Origin: Lachnospiraceae bacterium | GTDB lineage: Bacteria > Bacillota > Clostridia > Lachnospirales > Lachnospiraceae | NCBI GenBank assembly: GCA_009774145.1 | Contig: VSND01000002.1 | Span: 80,974-144,973 of the forward strand | DNA: 64,000 nt | Direction of reading: 5' to 3' | In this document: positions 45,877 to 53,952 of the stretch, piece by piece | How positions within the stretch are numbered: position 1 is the stretch's first letter | Layout of the letters: the number at the start of each line of letters is the position of its first letter | Notes under the pieces: generated by a model | Told to the model about the DNA's origin: nothing | Databases searched by the model: none | Seen by the model: the letters and a program-made list of their open reading frames with translations, nothing else | Program-made: the position numbers and the translations under genes

Positions 45877-46593
45877 TCAATCTCTTCCAGACAGATAGAT
45901 CTGATATTCGTATCGTTCAGCCACCACATAGAGAGACGAATACTCAAAAGGCCCATGCTCTGTATACGTAATACGCTTGCTGTGAAGAAGGGGCGCATTG
46001 ACCGGCACCCGCAGAATCTGCGACTGCGTAAAGGAGGCGCTCACCGCCGATATATGTTCCACCGCATTTTTCAAAATAATCCCATATTGATTTTCCAGAC
46101 ATGCGTACAGACTCACACAGTCGCTCTCCGCCATGGAAAATCCCGAAATCAGATCCGCCATGAGATAGTTTTCCAGAATGCAGACCGGTTTCCCGTCCGC
46201 ACACTGTACTCTCTGGATATGGTATACCAGATCCCCGTTCTTCAGCGGAAAGATCTCCCGGACAAAAACGGGCGCGGGAATCTTCTCCATGGCAAATCCC
46301 TGAGTGGTCACGTGATATCCCCGGCGTCTCAGTGTCTCTGTAAAGGAGGTGATCTGATTCAGATGCTGAGAAGTGGAAATGTCCTGAACCTCCGTTCCTC
46401 TGCCCTGTGTGACGGACAGATAGCCTTCCTGCTCCAGCATGCCGATTGCGCGGCGCACCGTCGTGCGGCTGACGCCGTATTTGGCTTCCATCTCGGGCTC
46501 CGTCGGCAGAAAAGACCCCGGAACATACCGCCCCTCTTTAATGTCTGTTTTCAGACTGATATACATCTGTTTATATGCCGGTATTCTCGCCAT
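45877..46593 (-). CDS. GntR-family regulator with UTRA domain (paralogue 2)
   Basis: A 238-residue regulator, the same length as that at 36295-37011 and alike throughout; for example the start ARIPAYKQMYISLKTDIKEG compares with AKIPAYRQLYTSLKKEIKEG. The wing and recognition helix (EAKYGVSRTTVRRAIG) are nearly identical, so both should read the same DNA site. It is transcribed away from the phosphotriesterase-like cluster, and its control region holds two AGATAGTTAT sites. Confidence 0.93.
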   Translation of the reverse strand: MARIPAYKQMYISLKTDIKEGRYVPGSFLPTEPEMEAKYGVSRTTVRRAIGMLEQEGYLSVTQGRGTEVQDISTSQHLNQITSFTETLRRRGYHVTTQGFAMEKIPAPVFVREIFPLKNGDLVYHIQRVQCADGKPVCILENYLMADLISGFSMAESDCVSLYACLENQYGIILKNAVEHISAVSASFTQSQILRVPVNAPLLHSKRITYTEHGPFEYSSLYVVAERYEYQIYLSGRD

Positions 46594-46612
46594 ACGCCCT
46601 CCGCTTTCATAA

Positions 46613-46624
46613 AGATAGTTATCT
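46613..46624. promoter_or_regulatory. Candidate GntR operator (own promoter)
   Basis: AGATAGTTATCT, between the -10 box of gntR (46659-46664) and its start. It differs by one base from the palindrome at 33803-33814. Confidence 0.6.
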
Positions 46625-46658
46625 ATTTTCCAATAACATCTCCTTGTTTTCTGATTGA

Positions 46659-46687
46659 ATTATATAATACATGCTTAAAAAAGGCAA
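46659..46687 (-). promoter_or_regulatory. Promoter of gntR (paralogue 2)
   Basis: On the minus strand TTGCCT (46687-46682), a 17-base spacer and TATAAT (46664-46659). Confidence 0.7.
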
Positions 46688-46706
46688 GAAATAATTAAAA
46701 TCCTTG

Positions 46707-46735
46707 TTGACATTGTTTATTTATGGTGCTAGTAT
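46707..46735 (+). promoter_or_regulatory. Promoter of the phosphotriesterase-like cluster
   Basis: TTGACA (46707-46712), a 17-base spacer and TAGTAT (46730-46735), divergent from the gntR promoter. Confidence 0.72.
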
Positions 46736-46776
46736 GAGAAAAAGTTAATGTTTTTGATTATCTACTATTTTCAAAC

Positions 46777-46786
46777 ATAACTATCT
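46777..46786. promoter_or_regulatory. Candidate GntR half-operator before the cluster
   Basis: ATAACTATCT, the complement of AGATAGTTAT found at 46613. It is about 42 bases after the -10 box, similar to the spacing at 33.8 kb. Confidence 0.5.
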
Positions 46787-46843
46787 TTAAGCCGTAAATC
46801 ACCATGGTGCACCTGTCAGTGCACCAGAAAACCGGAGAAAAAC

Positions 46844-47779
46844 ATGATCAGAACCGTATGGAAAGACATTTGTCCGAAAGAAATCGGACACGCACAATGC
46901 CATGAACATATCTGGCTGGAAAAAGGAGCTTCTTACAATACCAGCCCCGCCCTGTGCATGAATGATTACAAAAGTTCCCTGAAAGAACTGAAGGACTACC
47001 GCCAGGCAGGCGGCAGTCTGATCGTAGACGCACAGCCAACCGGATGCGGACGGAACCTGTCCCGGCTGGCAGAGCTTTCCCGCGAAAGCGGGGTACATAT
47101 CGTAGCTGCTGCCGGCTTCCACAAAAAAGAATTTTTCGATCAGGTCACATTACTGACCTGGTCAAAGGAAAAGCTTGCCGGACTCTATGCACAGGAGATT
47201 GAAACCGGTACAGGGACCTCCGGCCGGCCAGTCTCCCTTTACCGGGCAGGCATCCTGAAAGCCGCTGCCGGCAGAAACTGGCAGACAGACCCTGTCTATC
47301 AGAAGCTCTTTGAAGCAGTCGCAGAAGCTGCAGGGCTGACCAGAGCCCCGGTCATGATCCACACGGAAAAAGGAAACGATGTCCTTTATATGATCCGCTG
47401 GTTTCAGGAACGGGATATCACCCCGGAAAAGCTACTGATCTGTCATCTGGACCGCACCTACCATGACATTGACTATCACAAAGAGGTGTTATCCACCGGC
47501 TGCTTTCTGTGCTATGACAGTATCCACCGGCTGAAGTATCTGTCAGAACAGGAGGAGATGGAGCTTCTCTGTGCCATGAAGCAGAGCGGGCTGACCGGAC
47601 AGATCGTTCTGAGCCTGGATACCACCAACCAGAGGCTCAGGTCCTATTATGCAGAAGACATGGGGCTTGACTATATTTTAACAACCTTCGTCCCGCAGCT
47701 GCGGGAACACGGCTTTACCGATCAGGAGATCCGGCAGATGTGTATCACAAATGCCAGAACCATACTGGATTTCGCTTAA
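46844..47779 (+). CDS. Phosphotriesterase-family metal hydrolase, probably a lactonase
   Basis: A 311-residue amidohydrolase-fold protein. All metal ligands of the phosphotriesterase family are in place: His20 and His22 (CHEHIW), the bridging Lys139 (AGILKAAAG), His173 (MIHTEKG), His201 (CHLDRT) and Asp259 (LSLDTTN). In this family such sites cleave lactones or phosphoesters. With dehydrogenases next to it, hydrolysis of a sugar lactone is the more likely role, but this is inference. It is the first gene of the cluster, behind a CCGGAGAAAAAC site. Confidence 0.85.
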   Translation: MIRTVWKDICPKEIGHAQCHEHIWLEKGASYNTSPALCMNDYKSSLKELKDYRQAGGSLIVDAQPTGCGRNLSRLAELSRESGVHIVAAAGFHKKEFFDQVTLLTWSKEKLAGLYAQEIETGTGTSGRPVSLYRAGILKAAAGRNWQTDPVYQKLFEAVAEAAGLTRAPVMIHTEKGNDVLYMIRWFQERDITPEKLLICHLDRTYHDIDYHKEVLSTGCFLCYDSIHRLKYLSEQEEMELLCAMKQSGLTGQIVLSLDTTNQRLRSYYAEDMGLDYILTTFVPQLREHGFTDQEIRQMCITNARTILDFA

Positions 47780-47780
47780 A

Positions 47781-47990
47781 AGCGGAACTTCAAATCAGCG
47801 GATTCCCGTCCGACACACAGATTCCTGGACAGACTTCACGGAAGGCTGAACAGGAATCTCCCGGACGTGTGACGGGCGGGATGGAGCGGAACTTTCAATC
47901 AGCGGATTCCCGCCCGACGCACAGATTCCTGGACAGACTTCAGAAAAGGGCGGGATGGAGCGGAACTCAAATCAGAAAGGGGTATCACGA
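47781..47990 (+). repeat. Imperfect tandem direct repeat between two genes
   Basis: A unit beginning AGCGGAACTT starts at 47781, 47885 and, shorter, 47959. The first two share AATCAGCGGATTCCCG and ACAGATTCCTGGACAGACTT. The second and third are both preceded by GGGCGGGATGG. No open frame runs through all copies. It fills the gap between the first two genes of the cluster and may fold into RNA hairpins or mark a past duplication. Confidence 0.7.
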
Positions 47991-48944
47991 ATGAAACTTG
48001 AAAAAGCGACACAGCCGACCATGTATTTTATCGGCGTAACCACAGGCGCATCTTCGATCATGAAGGTCTTTCCGGAATGGGCGCAGGCGCTCGGTCTGAA
48101 GGACACCGTCATGAAGGGAATCGATATCGCCATTCATGAGCAACCGGAAGTATACCGGGAGGTAGTCTCCTTTATTAAGAACGACCCATTATCCATGGGG
48201 GCGCTCGTAACCACTCACAAGCTGGATATCTATGCGGCGGCAAAAGACATGTTCGAATATCTGGATCCCTATGCACAGCAGTTTGAGGAAATGTCCTCCA
48301 TCTCCAAGCTGGACGGAAAGCTGTGCGGTCACGCCAAAGATCCAATCACCTGCGGCATGGCGATGGAAGAATTTGTACCGGAAAACTACTGGAAGGAGCA
48401 TCCGGAAGCCGGCATCCTGATCATCGGGGCCGGCGGCAGCGCCATCTCCATGTGTTCCTACTATATGCGCAATGCAGGCAAAGGCAACGATCCGGCGAAG
48501 ATCGTGGTCTCCAACCGCAGCAGACCCCGTCTGGATGCGATCCGGGAGATCAGCAGCCGAATGAATCCGGCAGGCATCCCAACGGAATATTACCTGTCCC
48601 CAAATACCGCCGATAATGATGCGGTTCTGGCAAAGATGGGACGCGGAAGCCTGATCATCAACGCTACCGGGCTTGGAAAGGACCGTCCGGGATCTCCTTT
48701 GTCCGATGCCGCCCTTTTTCCGGAGGATGCACTGGTCTGGGAGATCAACTACCGCGGAGACCTCCTGTTCCGGCATCAGGCAGAAGCACAGGCAAAGGAA
48801 CGCAATCTGACGGTCAACGACGGCTGGATGTATTTTATCTACGGATGGACCCAGGTCATTGCCGAAGTTTTCCATCAGGAGATCCTTGGAGAGAAACTGA
48901 AGCGGATGGATGCTATTGCCGCAAAATTCAACAACCGGGCTTAA
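47991..48944 (+). CDS. Shikimate dehydrogenase-like oxidoreductase
   Basis: A 317-residue AroE-family protein. The N-terminal substrate domain keeps the catalytic lysine in LVTTHKLDIYAAAKD, and the NAD(P) motif IIGAGGSAISMCSYYM is in the middle. The ATG at 47991 follows AAAGGGGTATCACGA. It is longer than housekeeping AroE (about 270-290) and sits in a catabolic cluster, so it probably oxidises a sugar-derived or cyclitol compound instead of shikimate. The substrate is unknown. Confidence 0.8.
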   Translation: MKLEKATQPTMYFIGVTTGASSIMKVFPEWAQALGLKDTVMKGIDIAIHEQPEVYREVVSFIKNDPLSMGALVTTHKLDIYAAAKDMFEYLDPYAQQFEEMSSISKLDGKLCGHAKDPITCGMAMEEFVPENYWKEHPEAGILIIGAGGSAISMCSYYMRNAGKGNDPAKIVVSNRSRPRLDAIREISSRMNPAGIPTEYYLSPNTADNDAVLAKMGRGSLIINATGLGKDRPGSPLSDAALFPEDALVWEINYRGDLLFRHQAEAQAKERNLTVNDGWMYFIYGWTQVIAEVFHQEILGEKLKRMDAIAAKFNNRA

Positions 48945-48958
48945 AACAGGAGGTACCT

Positions 48959-49561
48959 ATGGCACATTTTAACAATTCTGAAAAACCGATGGATTTTGAC
49001 AGAGGATTCGTTATTGACTTTGATCTGGAGACCGGCCTGTCAAAGGCGCTGGATACCGGAAAGCGTTATCTGGGACAGATGAACGGAATGTTCGCAGACC
49101 AGAAGGCCTATGACGAAATCATGAAAAACGGCGATCCGCTGGTCTATGAATTTCACTCCATGCCGGCGCCGGAGACCGACGGAGATTTTGCCTTCGGATG
49201 CTCCATCCTGAATCCCGGCAAAGTCGGAGATGAGTATTATTTTACAAAAGGTCACTTTCATACCATTCTGGATACCGGAGAGATCTATTATTGTCTCAGG
49301 GGACATGGATATATGATGATGGAAAATCTGGAAGGAGACTGGCTGGCACTGGAGCTGACTGCCGGAAAAGCAGTCTATGTGCCGAAACGCTATGCACACC
49401 GCAGCATCAATGTAAGCGACAACGAACCGCTGATTACATTTTTTGTCTTCCGTGCAGATGCGGGGCATGATTACGGAACCATTGAAACGAAGGGATACCG
49501 GAAGCTTCTGGTGGAGCGCGACGGCAAACCGGCGGTCATTGACAATCCGAACTGGAAATAA
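48959..49561 (+). CDS. Cupin-type (archaeal) phosphoglucose isomerase-like protein
   Basis: A 200-residue cupin. The metal-binding pattern of archaeal-type glucose-6-phosphate isomerases is complete: His99 and His101 (KGHFHT), Glu108 (DTGEIYY) and His147 (RYAHRS). Such enzymes interconvert an aldose and a ketose phosphate. Bacteria with this window's kind of metabolism normally have another glycolytic isomerase, and the neighbours are catabolic, so it may act on a related sugar or sugar acid. It starts 14 bases after the AroE-like stop, behind AGGAGGTACCT. Confidence 0.85.
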   Translation: MAHFNNSEKPMDFDRGFVIDFDLETGLSKALDTGKRYLGQMNGMFADQKAYDEIMKNGDPLVYEFHSMPAPETDGDFAFGCSILNPGKVGDEYYFTKGHFHTILDTGEIYYCLRGHGYMMMENLEGDWLALELTAGKAVYVPKRYAHRSINVSDNEPLITFFVFRADAGHDYGTIETKGYRKLLVERDGKPAVIDNPNWK

Positions 49562-49582
49562 CGGATAGAAAAAGAGGATTTT

Positions 49583-50539
49583 ATGGCAAAATACAAAGTA
49601 CTGGTCACCGCCCGTTCCTTCGGCACGGTGGATGACCTGGCAGTAAAGCTCTTACAGGATAACGGCTGCGAGATAAAGAAACTGGAGGAAAAGAACGGAC
49701 CGATCCCGGAACAACTGAAGCAGGAACTCCCGCATGCCGACGCAGTCATCGCCGGTCTGGAAGATTACGGCCGGGAACTGATCGAATCTGCAAAAAACCT
49801 GAAGGTCATTTCCCGCTATGGAGTCGGCTATGACAGGATAGATCTGCGCGCAGCATCCGATCACCATATAACAGTCACTGTTACACCCGGAGCAAACGGC
49901 GACTCTGTGGCAGATCTGGCCATGACGCTGATGCTGGACTGCGCCAGAAATATCGTTGTCATGAACAACAGCATCAAAGAGAAAAAGCAGACACGTCCTT
50001 CCGGCGTGGAGATGTGGGGCAAGACGCTTGGTATTGTGGGCGCAGGCCGAATCGGAAAAGGGGTGGCGAAACGCTGCACCGGATTTCACATGCGGATCCT
50101 GTGTTATGACCAGTATCAGGACGAAGCTTTTAAAAAGGAATGCCATGCGGAATATGTCGACCTGGAGACGCTGATCCGGGAATCCGACTTTATCACCATC
50201 CATTCCCCTCTGACGCCGGAGACAAAGAACATGTTCGGCGCAGAACAGTTCAAAGCCATGAAAAAAGATGCAATTCTGGTCAATACCGCGCGCGGCGGTA
50301 TCGTGGACGAGGATGCCCTTTATGAAGCATTGAAAAACGGCGAGATCCGCGGGGCCGCGCTGGATGCCACGGTGCAGGAACCGCCTTATGACAGCCCGCT
50401 GTGCACTCTTCCCAACTGCATCCTGACTCCCCATGCCGGGGCAGCTACGAAGGAAGCGGTCAGCAGAATGGGACTCATGGCCGCGCAGAACGCAGTGGAC
50501 GTACTCATCGGCGGAAACTGCGTCTATGAGGTAAAATAA
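49583..50539 (+). CDS. D-isomer-specific 2-hydroxyacid dehydrogenase
   Basis: A 318-residue NAD-dependent dehydrogenase like 3-phosphoglycerate dehydrogenase. The cofactor motif GAGRIG is at 154-159. The catalytic trio is Arg237 (NTARGGIVDED), Glu266 (VQEPP) and His284 (LTPHAGAA). It is the last gene of the cluster and is followed by a strong hairpin. It would reduce a 2-keto acid or oxidise a 2-hydroxy acid made by the other enzymes. No ACT domain is present, so it is unlikely to be the serine-pathway enzyme. Confidence 0.9.
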   Translation: MAKYKVLVTARSFGTVDDLAVKLLQDNGCEIKKLEEKNGPIPEQLKQELPHADAVIAGLEDYGRELIESAKNLKVISRYGVGYDRIDLRAASDHHITVTVTPGANGDSVADLAMTLMLDCARNIVVMNNSIKEKKQTRPSGVEMWGKTLGIVGAGRIGKGVAKRCTGFHMRILCYDQYQDEAFKKECHAEYVDLETLIRESDFITIHSPLTPETKNMFGAEQFKAMKKDAILVNTARGGIVDEDALYEALKNGEIRGAALDATVQEPPYDSPLCTLPNCILTPHAGAATKEAVSRMGLMAAQNAVDVLIGGNCVYEVK

Positions 50540-50560
50540 AAATTATACCATTATAAAGAA

Positions 50561-50611
50561 GGGGATGCTGCAAAACGCCATACATACAGACAGGCATTTT
50601 GCAGCATCCCC
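50561..50611. terminator. Terminator hairpin with GGATGCTGCAAAA arms
   Basis: GGGGATGCTGCAAAA (50561-50575) and its complement (50597-50611) form perfect 15-bp arms. It lies after the 2-hydroxyacid dehydrogenase and before the VOC gene on the other strand, so it may serve both. Confidence 0.7.
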
Positions 50612-50677
50612 TGAAATATTCCGTTCCCGATCCATCCATCACCGATCAGTACAAAATCCCTTTTCCATCCCGAAAAT

Positions 50678-51073
50678 TTATAAATACTGGTTCAGTTCCA
50701 CTTTCACTGCATCTGGACCTTCCATCGTAAAGAACCGCACTCCCTTTTCCCAGAAGGGAAGCTCTTCCATTCCGTCGCTGACAATGGAATACCCTTTTTC
50801 CTTCGCAAGCGCATAGGCAGCTTCTACATCCCTGCAGTCAATGGCGATGTGGTCAACAGCTCCTGCTCTCCCGGCGCACTCGCCTTCGTAGCATTCCAGT
50901 ACCAGATTGGAGAATCTCAGGAAAACCACACGCTGCACTTCAGAAAGCCGGGTCTCATATATTTTCTCAAAACCAAGTTCCGTATAAAAGGCGCAGGTTT
51001 TCTCCATATCGCCTGTGGGAATTCCAATATGCTGAAGTCCGTTGCAGGTATCCAGAATTTTTCTCTTTTCCAT
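50678..51073 (-). CDS. VOC-family (glyoxalase-like) protein
   Basis: A 131-residue protein with two beta-alpha-beta-beta-beta units. Metal-site candidates are His in LQHIGIPTGDME and VDHIAIDCRDVE, and Glu near the C-terminus (VKVELNQYL). The fold covers lactoylglutathione lyases, epimerases and resistance proteins, so the function is open. It starts behind a GAAAGAAAAGAGGAAGAGAC region and seems to be transcribed alone. Confidence 0.82.
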   Translation of the reverse strand: MEKRKILDTCNGLQHIGIPTGDMEKTCAFYTELGFEKIYETRLSEVQRVVFLRFSNLVLECYEGECAGRAGAVDHIAIDCRDVEAAYALAKEKGYSIVSDGMEELPFWEKGVRFFTMEGPDAVKVELNQYL

Positions 51074-51165
51074 TTGTCTCTTCCTCTTTTCTTTCTGTTG
51101 CTGTTAATCGGTATATCCCGCACTTATATGGATGAACGAAAATGCAGGCATACCTTCCATGCCGG

Positions 51166-52842
51166 TCATTCTTTTCTGACCAGACACTGCTTTTTAAAAA
51201 ATGCAATCCCAAGGCTCAGCACCTGCCGGTAGCCGGAACGCTCCACTTTCTTCGCATACTGTCTGTCCGCAATCTGCCGCAGAGCCTCTTCACATTCCTG
51301 CTCCAGCTTCTTTTCCGAATCCGTCCATTTTGCCTCGATGACCACAGCTCTCCGGTTCCGGCGGTCCCTGATCACAAGGTCGGACCTTCCAAGACCGTTC
51401 TCACAGTTGGATTCTACCTGATAGCCGGCGCCTGAGACCAGTCCGGTCAGAAAAGCATGGTAGAAGCTTTCCCGGTAATCAAAGTAACTGATCGTGTCAA
51501 ACAGCAGATCGGAAAGGAGTACAGTCAGCTTCTCGGTATCCCCGTTCCACAGCGCCGCAAACAGTTCGTCACGGCTGCTCTCTTGGGACACCTCCGTAAA
51601 CCACGCCTTTACGCTCTTCTGAAAGATGCTTCGGATCTCCTTATTGGGGATCCGAAGGGCCGTCTGCCCCGGCTGCAGACAATCGCCCGCAGGATCGTCC
51701 TTTCTCATTCTGGTCAGATAACCGGTGAGATAAAGCAGGCTCCACAGATTTTCCTCTGAAGAGGTCAGCATGTCGTAAGTAAGCTGATCTGTAATGTTTT
51801 CCCTGACAGATCCTCCGGATAGAAGCGTCTCAAATTTGTCATGGACGTCAAAATCGGTCCGTTTCAGGAATGTGCGGATAATGGAATTGTCGCTGGTATT
51901 TTCCCAGTAATTCTTCGGTTCCGCAGACGGATCCAGCATCAGATCTTTTACATGGTTCATCACATCCCATGGACAGTATACATCATAATTGCCGAAATGA
52001 TAGCCGTCGTACCAGTCACGCAGTCTCTCCGCATGTTCCGTAAGCCCCGTATCCTGAAGGAGCCGGTCCACCTCTGCCTGCGTGAATCCAAAATATTCAT
52101 TCAGCCCTGTATCGTTGATCGTATCCGACACAAAGTTGTTGGTCCCGGTGAAGATGCTCTCCTTCGCAATCCGCAGGCAGCCTGTAATGACTGCAAACTT
52201 CAGAGATGTATTGTCCTTGATCGTCTGCATGATGCCCTTTACTACCTCCAGCATCTCCGGATAATACCCCTTTTCACTTGCTTTTGCCAGCGGGACATCA
52301 TATTCATCCATGAGCAGTATGACGGGTTTATTGTGATAAACAGACATCATCCGGGCCAACAGCTGCAGTCCGTTCTCCACTTCCTCCTGTATTGCTGTCT
52401 TTGATGCAATCCGGTGAAATACTTCTTTTTCATAGGAATTCACCTTTTCACTTTCCAGCAGATACAAATGTTCCTGACACGTCCGGGCGAGTACCGCTGC
52501 AAGCATCGCATACGCCTTCTCAAAACTCAGCCCGTCTACTGTACGGAAGGAAAGAAACAGTACCGGATACTGGTTCATCCATTTCCTGCACAGCTCCTTC
52601 TCTTCCGATATGGACAATCCCTCAAACAGCGCGCGGCTGTCCTTCCGTATGTCAAAAAATTCTGCCAGCATATACATGTTCAGCGTTTTGCCAAAGCGGC
52701 GGGGACGGGTGAGAAGCGTAACCTGCGTACCATCCGTTTTCAGCAGACTTTTTATCAGTCCGCTTTTATCGATATAATAGTATCTGTTTTTCCGAATATC
52801 CGCAAAACTGGAGCGGCCAATCGGAATCTTTATTTCACCCAT
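51166..52842 (-). CDS. AAA ATPase with PD-(D/E)XK nuclease-like domain
   Basis: A 558-residue intact protein of the AAA-ATPase_like plus PDDEXK_9 type. The start MGEIKIPIGRSSFADIRKNR is family-like, behind AAGGAGCAGATATC. The P-loop-like LTRPRRFGKTLNM is near residue 48 and the acidic site VILLMDEYDVPLAKASEKGY near 175. The C-terminus has RSDLVIRDRRNRRAVVIEAK, the nuclease core. The same architecture was broken at 25088-26209. The function is not known; its promoter is a mirror image of that of the iclR-type gene. Confidence 0.88.
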   Translation of the reverse strand: MGEIKIPIGRSSFADIRKNRYYYIDKSGLIKSLLKTDGTQVTLLTRPRRFGKTLNMYMLAEFFDIRKDSRALFEGLSISEEKELCRKWMNQYPVLFLSFRTVDGLSFEKAYAMLAAVLARTCQEHLYLLESEKVNSYEKEVFHRIASKTAIQEEVENGLQLLARMMSVYHNKPVILLMDEYDVPLAKASEKGYYPEMLEVVKGIMQTIKDNTSLKFAVITGCLRIAKESIFTGTNNFVSDTINDTGLNEYFGFTQAEVDRLLQDTGLTEHAERLRDWYDGYHFGNYDVYCPWDVMNHVKDLMLDPSAEPKNYWENTSDNSIIRTFLKRTDFDVHDKFETLLSGGSVRENITDQLTYDMLTSSEENLWSLLYLTGYLTRMRKDDPAGDCLQPGQTALRIPNKEIRSIFQKSVKAWFTEVSQESSRDELFAALWNGDTEKLTVLLSDLLFDTISYFDYRESFYHAFLTGLVSGAGYQVESNCENGLGRSDLVIRDRRNRRAVVIEAKWTDSEKKLEQECEEALRQIADRQYAKKVERSGYRQVLSLGIAFFKKQCLVRKE

Positions 52843-52919
52843 GATATCTGCTCCTTCTGATGATTCTTTCCATAATTTCCAATCTGTATCGAAAATCTGC
52901 CGCACATTTACATATTCCC

Positions 52920-52986
52920 ATCCTATCACAGCTTCCCGCTTTTATCAAGCGCTCCACTTGCGAAATCAGAGGGGCTGTGATAGGAT
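52920..52986. promoter_or_regulatory. Mirror-image divergent promoters
   Basis: Minus strand: TTGATA (52948-52943), 17 bases, TAGGAT (52925-52920). Plus strand: TTGCGA (52958-52963), 17 bases, TAGGAT (52981-52986). Both -10 boxes lie in the same 13-base sequence GCTGTGATAGGAT, so the two sites are perfect inverted repeats (52920-52932 and 52974-52986). A regulator binding the repeat would act on both genes. Confidence 0.65.
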
Positions 52987-53015
52987 AACATACAACAGAG
53001 AAAGGAGGGAGTCTC

Positions 53016-53777
53016 TTGAAAATCAACCGAACCGTACAGCGCACCATACAGATCCTTTCCTGCGCTGCCGCCCATCCGGAGGGGGTCTCTCTGGATGAAC
53101 TGTGTGAGCAGTTCTCCCTTCCAAAGACCAGCGCCTACGATATCCTGGTCACGCTTGTTCAGGAGGGCATGCTTTCCATAAAGCCGGGACCAAAGCAGCT
53201 CTACCAGATCGGCATCTTTGCTTACCGGATCGGCATGTCCTATCCGGATGCCAATGACACACTGAAACTGATCGCATCAGAGCTTACGGAACTGGCACAG
53301 TTCTCAGACCGGACCGCATTCTTCGGAAAGCTCTCCGGCAGAGAGGTCGTCTATATTTTAAAGGAGGTTCCGGAGAATCCCATCATCACGACGGCAACGG
53401 TAGGGAGCACTGCTCCTTTGTACTGTACTTCCCTTGGAAAGACGCTTTTGGCATTTCTGCCAAAAGAACAGTCAGACGCCCTTCTTTCTGAGATTGAGAT
53501 ACAGCCCAGAACCCAATATACACACAAAAGCCCGGAAGAACTCTCCCGGGATCTGGATCAGATCCGCTCACGCGGCTATGCACTTGATTTTCGTGAATAT
53601 GAGGAGCATATGGTCTGCGCCAGCGCCCCCGTCTATCAGAGAAACGGGACTCTGGAAGGCGCCGTCAGCATCTCCGGCTTCTACCGGCCGGAGGAAGATT
53701 ATGAAAAGGCGGGACAGCTGATCCGCCGGAGAGCCGCTGAGATCTCCAGACTTCTGGGATACCGGAGTACCGCCTGA
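53016..53777 (+). CDS. IclR-family transcriptional regulator
   Basis: A 253-residue regulator with an N-terminal winged helix (SLDELCEQFSLPKTSAYDIL near residues 25-44) and the IclR effector domain to the C-terminus (PLYCTSLGKTLLAFLPKEQ, GAVSISGF). The start is a TTG (53016) with a strong AAAGGAGGGAGTCTC site; there is no better ATG. It converges on the altronate operon, and IclR proteins often control sugar-acid genes, so a link is possible but not shown. Confidence 0.92.
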   Translation: MKINRTVQRTIQILSCAAAHPEGVSLDELCEQFSLPKTSAYDILVTLVQEGMLSIKPGPKQLYQIGIFAYRIGMSYPDANDTLKLIASELTELAQFSDRTAFFGKLSGREVVYILKEVPENPIITTATVGSTAPLYCTSLGKTLLAFLPKEQSDALLSEIEIQPRTQYTHKSPEELSRDLDQIRSRGYALDFREYEEHMVCASAPVYQRNGTLEGAVSISGFYRPEEDYEKAGQLIRRRAAEISRLLGYRSTA

Positions 53778-53796
53778 CAAACCTGTTCTATGGCAA

Positions 53797-53884
53797 AAAG
53801 GCTGTTGCAGAATGTATCTCTTCCTGTGTGCTCATCGCACTTGCAGAATCGAGCAGACAGCATTACATTTTGCAACAGCTTCTT
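53797..53884. terminator. Large hairpin between iclR and uxaA
   Basis: AGGCTGTTGCAGAATGTA and a nearly matching arm ending TACATTTTGCAACAGC enclose about 55 bases. Placed between the convergent iclR and uxaA genes, it can act in both directions. Its TGCA-rich arms recall the hairpin at 50561. Confidence 0.55.
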
Positions 53885-53952
53885 TAATGTATACCTGACC
53901 GGTAAACGTCTGCCCGTAACGGAAAGTCTTTTTACCGACCTATCCGTCAGGT

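Noticed and set aside
47781..47990. Tandem repeat as a CRISPR array
   Set aside because: There are only two to three long imperfect units, no spacers of constant length and no cas genes in the window.
47740..47994. 84-codon frame across the tandem repeat
   Set aside because: It starts inside the phosphotriesterase-like gene in another frame, lacks a ribosome site, and has no protein-like pattern.
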